DNA from: Streptomyces sp. YIM 121038
GTDB taxonomy: Bacteria; Actinomycetota; Actinomycetes; Streptomycetales; Streptomycetaceae
Assembly (NCBI RefSeq): GCF_006088715.1
Contig: NZ_CP030771.1
Span: forward strand, 8,616,001 to 8,680,000
Reading direction: 5' to 3'
Length of the DNA: 64,000 bases
Below are positions 34,487-42,876 of the stretch, piece after piece. The notes beneath the pieces are model-generated. The model had not been told where the DNA came from. It saw only the letters and a list, made by a program, of their open reading frames with translations, and did not search any database. A program made the position numbers and the translations under genes. Numbering within the stretch: the stretch's first letter is position 1; every line of letters starts with the position of its first letter.

Positions 34487-35611
34487 TCAGCGGCTCTTGC
34501 CCGCTTCGCCGCCGAGCCCTTCGGGCGCACACCGGGCGAAGACGCGCTGGAGGACGGCGATGTCCTCCCGGGCGTCCCGCACATCGGTGAGCGGCGGTGT
34601 GCCGTCCACGACACAGGAATGGAAGGCCCGCAGTTCCTCGCGGAACGCCTCGTCGTACGAGACCTGGATCCGTCTTTCCACGAGTGCGCCGTCCTCCATG
34701 TGCTGGGCGACGACGGGAGTCGGCCAGTGCTTGAGGAAAGGCGAGGGGAACTGAATGCGCACCCGCTGGGCCGGGGAAAGCACCGCGATCTCTTCGAAGT
34801 AGTCGCGGACGTCGTCCAGATAGGTCCAGGTGTAGCTGGTGCGCAGGCCGTTCGGATGGGACAGCACCGTCGTCACGGACGGATAGCGGGAGTCCCGCGG
34901 CCAGATGTCCGTGAACAGCACGCCGTCCGGCTCTCCCACCAGGGCCCGCAGCGCGTTGACGTCGTGCACCATGCTGCCCAGGAACACGTCGTGGTAGACG
35001 AAGCGCAGGGCGTCGGAGACCGGGCCGACCGCCTCGTCGAGCAGCTCCTCCTGGGCCCGGTGAGCCCGCTCGGCGACCGGGCGCGGCACGTCGTCGAAGC
35101 GGCGCACGCCGTGCATGGAGATGTACTGGTCCTCGCTGGGGTGCAGGGTGTTGATCTGCGCGTACCGCGGCTCTTCAATGGCGCTGACCAGCTGTTTCCC
35201 ATACAGGAAGCCGGGGTCGTAGCGCTTCATGTAGGCGACCATGAGACGCACTCCGGCCCGGTCGGCGGCCGCCTCGATCTCGTCGGCCTCGCGGAGCGTG
35301 AAGCACAGCGGCTTCTCCACCAGGACGTGCTTGCCCGCCTCGACGGCGGCGAGGACCTGCGGCGCGTGGCTGCCGCCGCTGAGCACGAGGACGGCGTCCA
35401 CGTCGGTGTCCAGGAGTGCGCGGTGATCCGTGAAGCGGCGCTCGGGCGGCACCCCGTACCGCTCGCCGAGGGCGTCGAGGAGGCCGGGGGAGAGGTCGCT
35501 GAGCGCGGTGATCTCGAACTGGTCGGAGAGGCTCCGCAGATAGGGCAGATGCATGATCTGGGCGACGGTTCCGCAACCGATGACGCCCACGCGGACACGT
35601 TCTTTCTGCAC
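34487..35611 (-). CDS. Gfo/Idh/MocA family oxidoreductase (second inositol dehydrogenase-like enzyme)
   Basis: 374 residues from GTG 35611; GAGAGAAG lies nine bases upstream. The frame opens to 35713 but that part lies in the divergent promoter. It has VGVIGCGTVAQIMH (Rossmann), LVLSGGSHAPQV and HVLVEKPL with the E-K-P motif. It is the first gene of the eight-gene minus-strand operon. Together with the similar gene at 25892 it could supply the two alcohol oxidations needed for a bis-aminated inositol. Sequence similarity between the two is low outside the core motifs. Confidence 0.83.
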   Translation of the reverse strand: MQKERVRVGVIGCGTVAQIMHLPYLRSLSDQFEITALSDLSPGLLDALGERYGVPPERRFTDHRALLDTDVDAVLVLSGGSHAPQVLAAVEAGKHVLVEKPLCFTLREADEIEAAADRAGVRLMVAYMKRYDPGFLYGKQLVSAIEEPRYAQINTLHPSEDQYISMHGVRRFDDVPRPVAERAHRAQEELLDEAVGPVSDALRFVYHDVFLGSMVHDVNALRALVGEPDGVLFTDIWPRDSRYPSVTTVLSHPNGLRTSYTWTYLDDVRDYFEEIAVLSPAQRVRIQFPSPFLKHWPTPVVAQHMEDGALVERRIQVSYDEAFREELRAFHSCVVDGTPPLTDVRDAREDIAVLQRVFARCAPEGLGGEAGKSR

Positions 35612-35986
35612 GGCACCAACTTCTCTCGACAGGAGTGGAGGGGAGCGGTGGAGCAGGGAAACAGGGCAGCACGAAAGGGCCGCACCTGCTGTCCCGGAAA
35701 GGGGTGAACCCAACGGCGCACGGCGCCCGGAGGGAAAGAGGTGATGACGTCTGCTTGCTTACGTCACCGATGCTGCTGGGCGGAATTCCACAAAGGTCTC
35801 CTCTGTGCCCGGACATCGTTCGGCTAAACGAAACTGACTCAAATCCCCCGTGCTTGGGACGGCACCAAGGCACGTACACGGCAGGCGAGTTCCTGCGTGC
35901 CGAGAAGTACCCGGCACGGCTCACACCCTTGGAACGACTTGGTGTTACCTTTACATAGTCGCGTGTACACCACAAGGGGGTTACCC
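35612..35986. promoter_or_regulatory. Divergent promoter region between the two main spectinomycin operons
   Basis: 375 bp, clearly AT-richer than its neighbours around 35745-35990. On the plus strand TTGGAA (35929-35934) is followed after 17 bp by TACATA (35952-35957), a weak promoter candidate for the phosphatase gene, with RBS AAGGGGG (35974-35980). A short inverted TTCG/CGAA element lies at about 35819-35832. I could not find a full StrR-type palindrome. Confidence 0.45.
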
Positions 35987-36784
35987 ATGTCTTTGGCACA
36001 TGCCGAGGGCGGTGCCGCTTTACTCGAACTCGCCGTCAGGGCCGCGCGGACGGCCGGTGACCTGCTGTTGGAGGGGGCCGCGTCGGGACCGCCCGAAGTG
36101 CGGACCAAGTCGTCCGCCACGGACCTGGTGACCGCCTTCGACCGCGCGAGCGAGGAGCGCGTCGTCGAGGTCCTCACCGCGGCCCGTCCTGACGACGGCA
36201 TCCTGGGGGAGGAGGGCGGCGAACGCCCGGGCCGCTCCGGGGTGCGCTGGGTGATCGACCCCCTGGACGGCACCGCGAACTTCGTCAGCGGATATCCGGC
36301 GTTCGTCGTGTCCGTCGCCGCCGAGCGCGACGGCCGCACCGAGGTGGGCGTCGTGCACGACCCGTCCCGCCGCGAGACGTTCACCGCGGTCCGCGGCCGG
36401 GGCGCCGCCCGCGACGGCAGGGCGCTGACCGTGTCCGGCCCCGACCGGCTCGAACAGGCCCTGGTCTCCACGGGGTTCAGCAGCGACCCGGCGGCGCGGG
36501 CCCGGCAGGCGGCCCTCGCCGCCCAGGTGGTGCGCCACGTCCGGGACATCCGCAGCAGCGGCTCCGCCGCCCTCGACCTGTGCTGGGTGGCGGCGGGCCG
36601 CCTGGGCGCGTACTACGAATCCGGTACGCGCCTGTGGGACCGCGCGGCCGGAGTGCTGATCGCCGAGGAGGCCGGGGCCTGGGTCGGCGGCGGCGCGGCC
36701 GGGGAGCCGCCCGGCGACGCGATGACGATCGCGTCCGCCCCGAAGGTGGCGCACGCGCTGCGCGCCCTGGTGGGCCATGCCTGA
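35987..36784 (+). CDS. spcA: Inositol monophosphatase family protein (SpcA-like)
   Basis: 265 residues from ATG 35987 behind AAGGGGG. Motifs WVIDPLDGTANFVSGYP (metal-binding Asp pair) and LWDRAAGVLIAEEAGA (the C-terminal WD motif) define the family. It probably releases myo-inositol from its phosphate, the entry step to actinamine. Codon 12 (36020-36022) is TTA. The gene overlaps the MFS transporter gene by 8 bp, and spcN follows, so these three form one operon. Confidence 0.87.
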   Translation: MSLAHAEGGAALLELAVRAARTAGDLLLEGAASGPPEVRTKSSATDLVTAFDRASEERVVEVLTAARPDDGILGEEGGERPGRSGVRWVIDPLDGTANFVSGYPAFVVSVAAERDGRTEVGVVHDPSRRETFTAVRGRGAARDGRALTVSGPDRLEQALVSTGFSSDPAARARQAALAAQVVRHVRDIRSSGSAALDLCWVAAGRLGAYYESGTRLWDRAAGVLIAEEAGAWVGGGAAGEPPGDAMTIASAPKVAHALRALVGHA

Positions 36785-38075
36785 CCCGGTGGAGTCCCCG
36801 GCCTCCGGCGTGCTGACGGCACCGGACCCGGGTGCCGAGCGGGCCGTGCGGCACGGGTTCCGGCTGCTCGTCGGCTCCCACGTGCTCAACGAGACCGGGG
36901 CGGCGGCGACGCTCGTCGTCCTGCCGCTGACCGCGGTCCTGGCCCTGGACGCCTCGGCCTGGCAGACGGCCCTGATCGAAACCGCCTACTTCTCCGCCTA
37001 CTTGGTGCTCGGGCTGCCCGCGGGCGCCCTGGTCGAGCGGGCGCGCCCGCGCCGCGTCATGATCGGCGCCGACCTGGTCCGCTGTCTGGCCCTCGCGTCG
37101 CTGCCGCTCGCCTGGGCGGCCGACGCGCTGTCCCTGCCGATGGTCTACGCGGTGGCGCTGCTGCTCGGCTGCGCGCAGCTGTTCGGCGACATCGCCGACC
37201 ACAGCTATCTGCCGCGCCTGGTGCGTGACGAGCAGCTCGTCCAGGGCAACAGCACGCTCCAACTGGTGCGTTCGGGCGCGGAGTTGGGCGGCCCCGGGCT
37301 CGGCGGGCTCTCCGTGCAGTGGCTCGGCGCGTACTGGGCGCTCGCGGCGAACGCCATCGGCTCGGCCGTCTCGGCGGTGCTGCTGTGGCGCATCAAGGTG
37401 CCCGAGCCCGAGCCGCCCGCGCTCGCGCACGGCCTGGCCCGCCAGACCTGGGAGGGCCTGCGCTTCGTGCGCCGCCAGCCGGTCCTGCGCATGATCGCGC
37501 TCTCCGCGGGCCTCAACAACCTCGTCTTCTCCGCCGCCTTCGCGCTGGACGTGGTGTTCCTCAGCAAGGTCGTCGGCATCTCGCCGGGGCTCGTGGGCGT
37601 GCTGCTCGCCTCGGGCGCGGTGGGCGCGCTCGCCGGGGCCTGGCTGACGCCGCGCCTCGCCCGGCGCTTCGGCGACGCCCGCACCGTGGTCCTCGCGGTG
37701 CCCGTGGCCGCCCCCTTCCTGCTGCTCGCGCCGCTGGCCCAGGACGACTGGCGGGTGCTGCTCTTCGCCCTCGCCCACATCGCCATCAGCGTCGGCGTCA
37801 CCGTCTTCAACATCCTCCAAGTCACCTACCGGCAGCGGGTGTGCCCGCCGGGCATGCTCAGCCGGGTGTCGGCGATCTTCCGCTGCGCGGTGTGGGGTGC
37901 CGCGCCCCTGGGAGCCCTCGCGGGCGGCGCCCTCGCCACGCACCTCGGCGTCCGCCCCGCGCTGTGGACCCTCGCGGCCGCGCTGCTCGCCGTGGCGCCG
38001 CTGCTGCTCTGCTCCCCGCTGCGCCGGACCCGGGACTTCGACGTCAACTTCCCCACCGCGCCCTCCAGTTGCTAG
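36777..38075 (+). CDS. MFS transporter, likely product exporter
   Basis: 432 residues with about 12 hydrophobic helices and a central cytoplasmic loop. ALVERARPRRVMIGADLVR after helices 2-3 is the MFS motif A region in its MFS_3/enterobactin-exporter-like form. ATG 36777 overlaps the phosphatase gene. Placed between an inositol phosphatase and the phosphotransferase resistance gene, it most likely exports spectinomycin or an inactive phosphate form. Confidence 0.86.
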   Translation: MPDPVESPASGVLTAPDPGAERAVRHGFRLLVGSHVLNETGAAATLVVLPLTAVLALDASAWQTALIETAYFSAYLVLGLPAGALVERARPRRVMIGADLVRCLALASLPLAWAADALSLPMVYAVALLLGCAQLFGDIADHSYLPRLVRDEQLVQGNSTLQLVRSGAELGGPGLGGLSVQWLGAYWALAANAIGSAVSAVLLWRIKVPEPEPPALAHGLARQTWEGLRFVRRQPVLRMIALSAGLNNLVFSAAFALDVVFLSKVVGISPGLVGVLLASGAVGALAGAWLTPRLARRFGDARTVVLAVPVAAPFLLLAPLAQDDWRVLLFALAHIAISVGVTVFNILQVTYRQRVCPPGMLSRVSAIFRCAVWGAAPLGALAGGALATHLGVRPALWTLAAALLAVAPLLLCSPLRRTRDFDVNFPTAPSSC

Positions 38076-38084
38076 CGTGGAGCA

Positions 38085-39077
38085 ATGCAGAATCTTCCTG
38101 AAAAGTTTGATGAAACACGTCTATGGGAAGCTTTGCGGGGGTTCGGGGTGTCTCCGTCGCGGGTCACCTATGCCCCGGTGGGATTCGGGGACTACCACTG
38201 GACGGTGACCGACGACGACGGCCGGCCGTGGTTCGCCACCGTCTCCGACCTGGAGCACAAGGAGCACTGCGGGCAGGGCGCGGTGGCCGCGCTCAAGGGC
38301 CTCCGCCAGGCCATGGACACGGCACTCACCCTCCGGGAGCGCGACGGACTGCGCTTCGTCGTGGCGCCGGTGGCCGCCGCCGACGGCGGTCCGGTCCTGC
38401 CCCTGGACGCCCGGTACGCCCTCACGGTGTTCCCGCACGTCCCGGGCCGCGCGGGGGAGTTCGGGCAGCGCCTGTCCGAGGCCGAGCGGGACCAGGTGCT
38501 CGACCTGCTCGCGGAGCTGCACGGCCGGACGCCGCCGGACACCACGCCGCCCGCCGCGGTGGAGCCCCCCGGCCTCGACGGCGTCCTCGCGGCCCTCGAC
38601 GCGTCGGAAGGGCCCTGGTCGGGCGGGCCGTTCGCCGAGCCCGCGCGAAAGCTCCTTCGCGCGCACGAGGCGACGCTCCGCGAGCGCCTGGCCGCCTTCG
38701 AGACGCTCGTCGCGCGGGTGCGGGGCCGGGGCGCGCCGCTGGTCGTCACCCACGGCGAGCCGCATCCGGGCAACCTCATCCGCGGCGAGGAGGGCTATCT
38801 CCTGGTCGACTGGGACACGGTGGGCCTCGCCCTGCCCGAGCGCGACCTCTCCCTGCTCTCGGACGACCCCGCGGCCCTCGCCCGCTACACCGAGCTGACC
38901 GGGCGCACCCCGGACCCGGACGCCCTCGCGCTCTACCGGCTGCGGTGGAGCCTCCTGGACGTGGCCGAGTTCGTGGAGTGGTTCCGCGGCGAACACCAGC
39001 GTACGGAGGACACCGAGTCCGCGTGGAAGGGCTTCACGGACACCCTGGAGCACCTGGCGGCGGCGACGAGCGGCTGA
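38085..39077 (+). CDS. spcN: Spectinomycin phosphotransferase-like resistance enzyme (APH(9) type)
   Basis: 330 residues, the size of APH(9). It has VGFGDYHWTV at the N-lobe nucleotide loop, THGEPHPGNLI as the catalytic loop and LLVDWDTVGLALPERDLSLL as the metal-binding region, matching the D-W-D...ERDL pattern of APH(9)-Ia. The catalytic-loop Asp of H-x-D is Glu here. It probably O-phosphorylates spectinomycin for self-protection. It starts 10 bp after the exporter gene and ends the operon. The assignment rests on family motifs and on context. Confidence 0.84.
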   Translation: MQNLPEKFDETRLWEALRGFGVSPSRVTYAPVGFGDYHWTVTDDDGRPWFATVSDLEHKEHCGQGAVAALKGLRQAMDTALTLRERDGLRFVVAPVAAADGGPVLPLDARYALTVFPHVPGRAGEFGQRLSEAERDQVLDLLAELHGRTPPDTTPPAAVEPPGLDGVLAALDASEGPWSGGPFAEPARKLLRAHEATLRERLAAFETLVARVRGRGAPLVVTHGEPHPGNLIRGEEGYLLVDWDTVGLALPERDLSLLSDDPAALARYTELTGRTPDPDALALYRLRWSLLDVAEFVEWFRGEHQRTEDTESAWKGFTDTLEHLAAATSG

Positions 39078-39205
39078 CCCCACGGCCGCACCCTCCCCGC
39101 GCCCGCCCCGACTTCACCGGCCGCGCCGCTGGTCAGACCCCATGAGAGGGTGTACGGACGGCCGGTGACCGAGCCGTGGGGACGGACGAGACAGGAGACA
39201 GGCAG

Positions 39206-40042
39206 ATGAGTCGCACACCGGGCGCCCCGGAACCGGCGGAGGCGGCGGAGACGACGGAGGCGTTCGAGCGGTTCGTGGCCCGGCTCGCGGCCGGCCCCAC
39301 CGGCCCGGAGCACTCGGCGGCCCCGGACGGCTCCGGAGCCGAGCCGCCGTCGTGGCCGGCCCAGCTGGCCGCCGCCCTGTTCCACGGCCAGGACGACCGG
39401 ACGGCGCGGCACTGGGCGCGGAGCGTGCACACCGCCCTCGGCCGCCTCGAAGGACCGGTGCCCTTCGCCGTCGTCCACGACTGGCACGCCCGCGCCGTGG
39501 CGCCGCTCCTGGCCGAGGTGAGCGCCCGGCGCGGCGGCGACGGAGCGGCCCTGGAGTCCGTACGCCGCCTGCACGAGCGGGCCCTGGCCGGGGAGCGGCC
39601 GACGCGGCAGGAGTGGACCGAGGCGCTCGGCCCCGCCCTCACCCAGGTCTACGGCTACGCCTACGCGTACGCCGACGCCTACGCCACGGCCTCCGTCAAC
39701 GCCCGCGAGTACGCGATGGACAACGACTACGGCGAGGAGAAGGCCGCCGAGTTCGCCGCCATGTACGCGAAGCTCAACACCGACGCCAACGCCCGCTCCT
39801 ACGCCGACGCCAACGCCCTGGCGAACACCCGGGCGCTGGCCGCCGCCTTCGCCGGGGCCGACGGGCAGGCGTTCGCCCGGGCGTATCCGTTCGCGTACGT
39901 CCACGCCTACGCGCTCGCCGACGCGGAGCGCGCGGAGCGGACCGGACGCGAGGAGCGGTACCGGGCGGCGTGCGCGCGGCTCGCGGACGGGCTCGGCGCC
40001 GCCCTGGACCGCGCCGCGGGCCGAGCCCGCGAGGACGCGTGA
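39206..40042 (+). CDS. Hypothetical protein with Ala/Tyr/Asn-rich repeat
   Basis: 278 residues from ATG 39206 with GGAGA upstream. The first half is an ordinary alpha-helical domain (HGQDDRTARHWARSVHTAL, AVVHDWHARAVAPLLAEV). From about residue 148 it becomes a low-complexity helix: GYAYAYADAYATASVNAREY, then SYADANALANTRALAAAF and AYPFAYVHAYALADAE, in which Ala alternates with Tyr/Asn/Asp. No known domain was recognised. It lies between the spectinomycin genes and the detoxin-like cluster; its relation to either is unclear. Confidence 0.7.
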   Translation: MSRTPGAPEPAEAAETTEAFERFVARLAAGPTGPEHSAAPDGSGAEPPSWPAQLAAALFHGQDDRTARHWARSVHTALGRLEGPVPFAVVHDWHARAVAPLLAEVSARRGGDGAALESVRRLHERALAGERPTRQEWTEALGPALTQVYGYAYAYADAYATASVNAREYAMDNDYGEEKAAEFAAMYAKLNTDANARSYADANALANTRALAAAFAGADGQAFARAYPFAYVHAYALADAERAERTGREERYRAACARLADGLGAALDRAAGRAREDA

Positions 40043-40091
40043 CGAAGTAGGGACGTGTAAGCGCACATAAGGACGCGCAAGCACATAGACG

Positions 40092-40107
40092 CGTACGGGC
40101 CCGTACG
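40092..40107. repeat. 16-bp perfect palindrome
   Basis: CGTACGGGCCCGTACG reads the same on both strands. It lies 50 bp after the hypothetical gene stop and upstream of the terminator-like hairpin. It could be part of the terminator or a protein site; nothing else supports a function. Confidence 0.5.
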
Positions 40108-40125
40108 TGCCCGTGAGGAACCGGC

Positions 40126-40160
40126 GAGGGGGCGCAGGCCGCGGTGGCCTCCGCCCCCTC
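40126..40160. terminator. Bidirectional terminator hairpin between convergent genes
   Basis: GAGGGGGCG (40126-40134) pairs with CGCCCCCTC (40152-40160), and inside it AGGCC (40136-40140) pairs with GGCCT (40146-40150), leaving a 5-nt loop. It separates the plus-strand hypothetical gene from the minus-strand dioxygenase gene. Confidence 0.72.
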
Positions 40161-40170
40161 CCTTCGGGTG

Positions 40171-41043
40171 TCAGGCCGTGGGCCGGTGACCCGCGATGGC
40201 GACGCGCTGGGCGTAGCGCGAGTACGGGAAGTAGTCCCAGATCGCGTGGTGCTGCACACAGCGGTTGTCCCAGAACACCAGCGTGTTCGGGGTCCAGCGG
40301 ACGCGGCAGCTCAGCAGCGCGGTGTTGGTGATCTGCTTGACGATCATGTCGATGATCGCCCGGCTCTCGCCCTTGGAGAGCTGCTCGATGTGCGAGACGT
40401 AGATTTGGTTGACGAAGAGCAGCTTGCGGCCGGTGTCGGGGTGGCGGGCCACCACGGGGTGCGTGTTCACCGGCACGTCGTACTCGGGCGGCGGGGTGGC
40501 GCCCTCCCAGGCGAGCAGGCCGTTGTGCACGGCGGTCATCGGGTCCAGGAGCGCCTTCATCGCGGGCGACAGCATCTCGTAGGCGAGGTGCATGTTGGCG
40601 AACATGGTGTCGCCGCCGCTGCCGACCTCCGGGGTGCGCGTGACGTACAGCATCGAGCCGAGCGACGGCCGCAGGTCGGCGGTGCCGTCGGCGTGCCAGC
40701 CGTGCCCGGCGACGTTCCGCGACTCCGCGTCGGCGCTGATCTCCAGGATGTGCGGGTCGGAGCCCTCGGGGGCGAGCGCCACCGGGTGCAGCTCGCCGAA
40801 GTGCTGGGCGAAGCGCTTGTGCTGCTCGCCGTCGATCTCCTGGTCGCGGAAGACGAGGACGTGGTGGCGCAGGAACGCCCGCTTGACCTCGGCGGCCTGC
40901 TCCTCGGTGAGCTCCTTGGACAGGTCGAGTCCGGACACCTCGGCGCCGATCACCGGGGTCAGCGCGTCGACCGTGATGTGGTCGTAGACCTCGGGCGGCC
41001 GGGTGGTGATGGCTTCGATGGCGTCGAGCGCGAACTGTTCCAT
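40171..41043 (-). CDS. TauD/TfdA-type Fe(II)/2-oxoglutarate dioxygenase
   Basis: 290 residues, the usual TauD length. The metal triad is His117 and Asp119 (WHADG) and His265 (WDNRCVQHH), and the 2-oxoglutarate arginine lies close behind (RYAQR). It probably hydroxylates an unactivated carbon. In detoxin/rimosamide clusters a TauD gene stands beside the NRPS and NRPS/PKS genes, and the products carry an oxygenated pyrrolidine ring, so ring hydroxylation of the proline-derived unit is the likely job. It is the most downstream gene of the minus-strand cluster. Confidence 0.88.
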   Translation of the reverse strand: MEQFALDAIEAITTRPPEVYDHITVDALTPVIGAEVSGLDLSKELTEEQAAEVKRAFLRHHVLVFRDQEIDGEQHKRFAQHFGELHPVALAPEGSDPHILEISADAESRNVAGHGWHADGTADLRPSLGSMLYVTRTPEVGSGGDTMFANMHLAYEMLSPAMKALLDPMTAVHNGLLAWEGATPPPEYDVPVNTHPVVARHPDTGRKLLFVNQIYVSHIEQLSKGESRAIIDMIVKQITNTALLSCRVRWTPNTLVFWDNRCVQHHAIWDYFPYSRYAQRVAIAGHRPTA

Positions 41044-41117
41044 GGTGGTGTTCCTCCTGCGGATCGGATGGGTGGGCGGGGCCGGTGCCGGCCCGCGCGG
41101 TGCGGCCGTGCGGCGGC

Positions 41118-41822
41118 TCAGAGGCCGAGGTCGAGCAGCTCCGCCAGGATCAGGCGGCCGAAGGCGAGGCTGCCGTGGATCGCGTCGGTGGCCTCGCTGA
41201 ACTCCGGGCGCTGGACGCCCGCCCCGTCGGTGACGCGGGCGCGCAGGTCCACGACCTCGACGCCGAGTTCCAGGAGCGCGCGGCGCACGACGTCCTGGGC
41301 CGCCATGAAGACCACCGGGTCGGACATGCCGGGCACCCGCTGCGGCGGCATCACGGAGACGACGCGGAGCCCCAGGTCACGGGCGTGGCCGTAGAACGCG
41401 AGGGCGTCGCGGACCGTGGCGCGGACGAGGTCGTCGAAGAGGCCGCTCTCCAGGAAGCCCGGGACGAACGCGCCGCCGACGCGGTAGACGTCCCAGTTCG
41501 CCGTCGTCGCGACGAAGTGCGCGCTGAAGCCGAACGTGCACACCAGCGGCACGGTGAGCTCGTCGAGCCCGTCGACGCCGATCTCCTTCAGGAAGCCCCG
41601 GTAGAGCGCGTCGGTCTCGGGCTTGCGGAAGGCGACGTCGTTCCCGCGGCGGTCGAAGAACTCCGCGTTGAACTCGCGCCCCGCGCCCACGGGACCGCCG
41701 CTGAAGGCGATGCCCGCGGCCTTGGCCGCACGGCCGATCACCCCCGCGTGCGAGTCGCCGAGCAGCAGGAAGCGGGCCGTGGCCGTGTCAGTGGGAGTTG
41801 TAGTAGTCGAGTACGGCGTCAT
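41118..41822 (-). CDS. SGNH/GDSL hydrolase-like protein
   Basis: 234 residues. Block I is LLLGDSHAG (residues ~19-27) with the nucleophile serine in GDSH, and the C-terminal ATDAIHGS supplies the Asp/His pair. The rest (VDLRARVTD, VSVMPPQRVPGM) fits an SGNH fold. No signal peptide is seen, so it is cytoplasmic. The gene overlaps the GSCFA gene by 35 bp. It could deacylate or transfer an acyl group on the peptide product, or be a second, shortened copy of its neighbour's function. Confidence 0.75.
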   Translation of the reverse strand: MTPYSTTTTPTDTATARFLLLGDSHAGVIGRAAKAAGIAFSGGPVGAGREFNAEFFDRRGNDVAFRKPETDALYRGFLKEIGVDGLDELTVPLVCTFGFSAHFVATTANWDVYRVGGAFVPGFLESGLFDDLVRATVRDALAFYGHARDLGLRVVSVMPPQRVPGMSDPVVFMAAQDVVRRALLELGVEVVDLRARVTDGAGVQRPEFSEATDAIHGSLAFGRLILAELLDLGL

Positions 41823-42846
41823 CGCACCAGAAGTCCTCTCCGGCGTTCGGGGTGGTGGGGCGGTCGGCGGGTCGCCGCTGCCCGGCCGGTTCTTCGACGG
41901 CCCCGGTGAGGCCGTCGAAGAACCGGCCCATGACGAAGGCGACGCCCTCCGGCGTCACCGTGCGCAGGTTCGGCTCGAAGAACCCGGCACGGAACGGCGC
42001 GCCGGTCACGATCTCGTACGAGGGGAAGTAGTCGACGTGGTCGAGCTCCTGCGCGAGCTGCCCGGCCACCGCGCGCAGGACGGACTTGGAGTACGTGGTG
42101 GCGGTGAGTGCGTGACCGCCCGTCGCGGTCGCCGTCAGCGGGACCGGGGACACGGTCAGGAGCACCCGCAGCCCCGGGTTGGCGGACCGGGCGAGCTCGA
42201 CGGCCGCGGACAGGTCCCGGTACACCTCGGCGAAGGTGAAGTTGTGGAAGGCGTGCCGCTCCGCGTCGTAGGTGCCGCGCACGGTGCCCGGGCAGACCGG
42301 GTGGACCGTGCCGTCGACGCGGTCCAGCCACGCCTCCGTCAGGCCGAGCGTGAAGACGAGGCAGCTCGCCTCGGCGACCGCGCCCCGGATCGCCGCCAGG
42401 GTGTGCTCGCGCGCCCGCGCCACCTCCTCGGGCGAGGCGTGGCCCGCGGGCTCCACGGACGGGCGGAAGGGGTCGAAGAAGCGGCCCTCGTCCTGCCACA
42501 CCTCCGCGGGCGGCGCGCTCTCGCCGAACGCCCACGACAGCCACTGCCGCAGCGTGGCGGCGGTGTAGATGTTGCCCGTGCGGAACGAGAACGCGCCGTA
42601 CTGGCGGGCCTCGCGCTCGGCCGCGGTCAGGCCCGGCGGGGCCGGTTCGGCGTCGCGCCAGTTCATGCCGCGCTCCAGCAGGGCGCGGCCGATGTGCCGG
42701 GCGAAGCACGACCCGGCGGTGAGGATCACGTCGTCCTGCCCGACCGTGAACTTGGGCGTCCACAGCTCCGCGATGTCACGCGGGTCAGGCTCGGCCACGG
42801 CGGTGCGCCAGAAGGAGCGCGGCGGCAGCGATTGATAGGGGTTCAT
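41788..42846 (-). CDS. GSCFA family protein (SGNH-like hydrolase/acyltransferase)
   Basis: 352 residues. TAGSCFARHIGRAL (residues 43-56) is the G-S-C-F-A signature after which the family is named, with the nucleophile serine at 46. FTLGLTEAWLD and VLLTVSPVPL are also typical of GSCFA domains. The family is little studied and related to GDSL esterases. It lies 30 bp downstream of the NRPS/PKS gene on the same strand, so it is probably a tailoring enzyme (acyl transfer or ester formation/cleavage). Confidence 0.82.
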   Translation of the reverse strand: MNPYQSLPPRSFWRTAVAEPDPRDIAELWTPKFTVGQDDVILTAGSCFARHIGRALLERGMNWRDAEPAPPGLTAAEREARQYGAFSFRTGNIYTAATLRQWLSWAFGESAPPAEVWQDEGRFFDPFRPSVEPAGHASPEEVARAREHTLAAIRGAVAEASCLVFTLGLTEAWLDRVDGTVHPVCPGTVRGTYDAERHAFHNFTFAEVYRDLSAAVELARSANPGLRVLLTVSPVPLTATATGGHALTATTYSKSVLRAVAGQLAQELDHVDYFPSYEIVTGAPFRAGFFEPNLRTVTPEGVAFVMGRFFDGLTGAVEEPAGQRRPADRPTTPNAGEDFWCDDAVLDYYNSH

Positions 42847-42876
42847 GAGGGTCCTTCGATGGTGCGTCGGGCGGTG

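Noticed and set aside
35810..35840. StrR-type activator site in the divergent promoter
   Set aside because: Only TTCG/CGAA half elements with a short spacer; does not match the long StrR palindrome.
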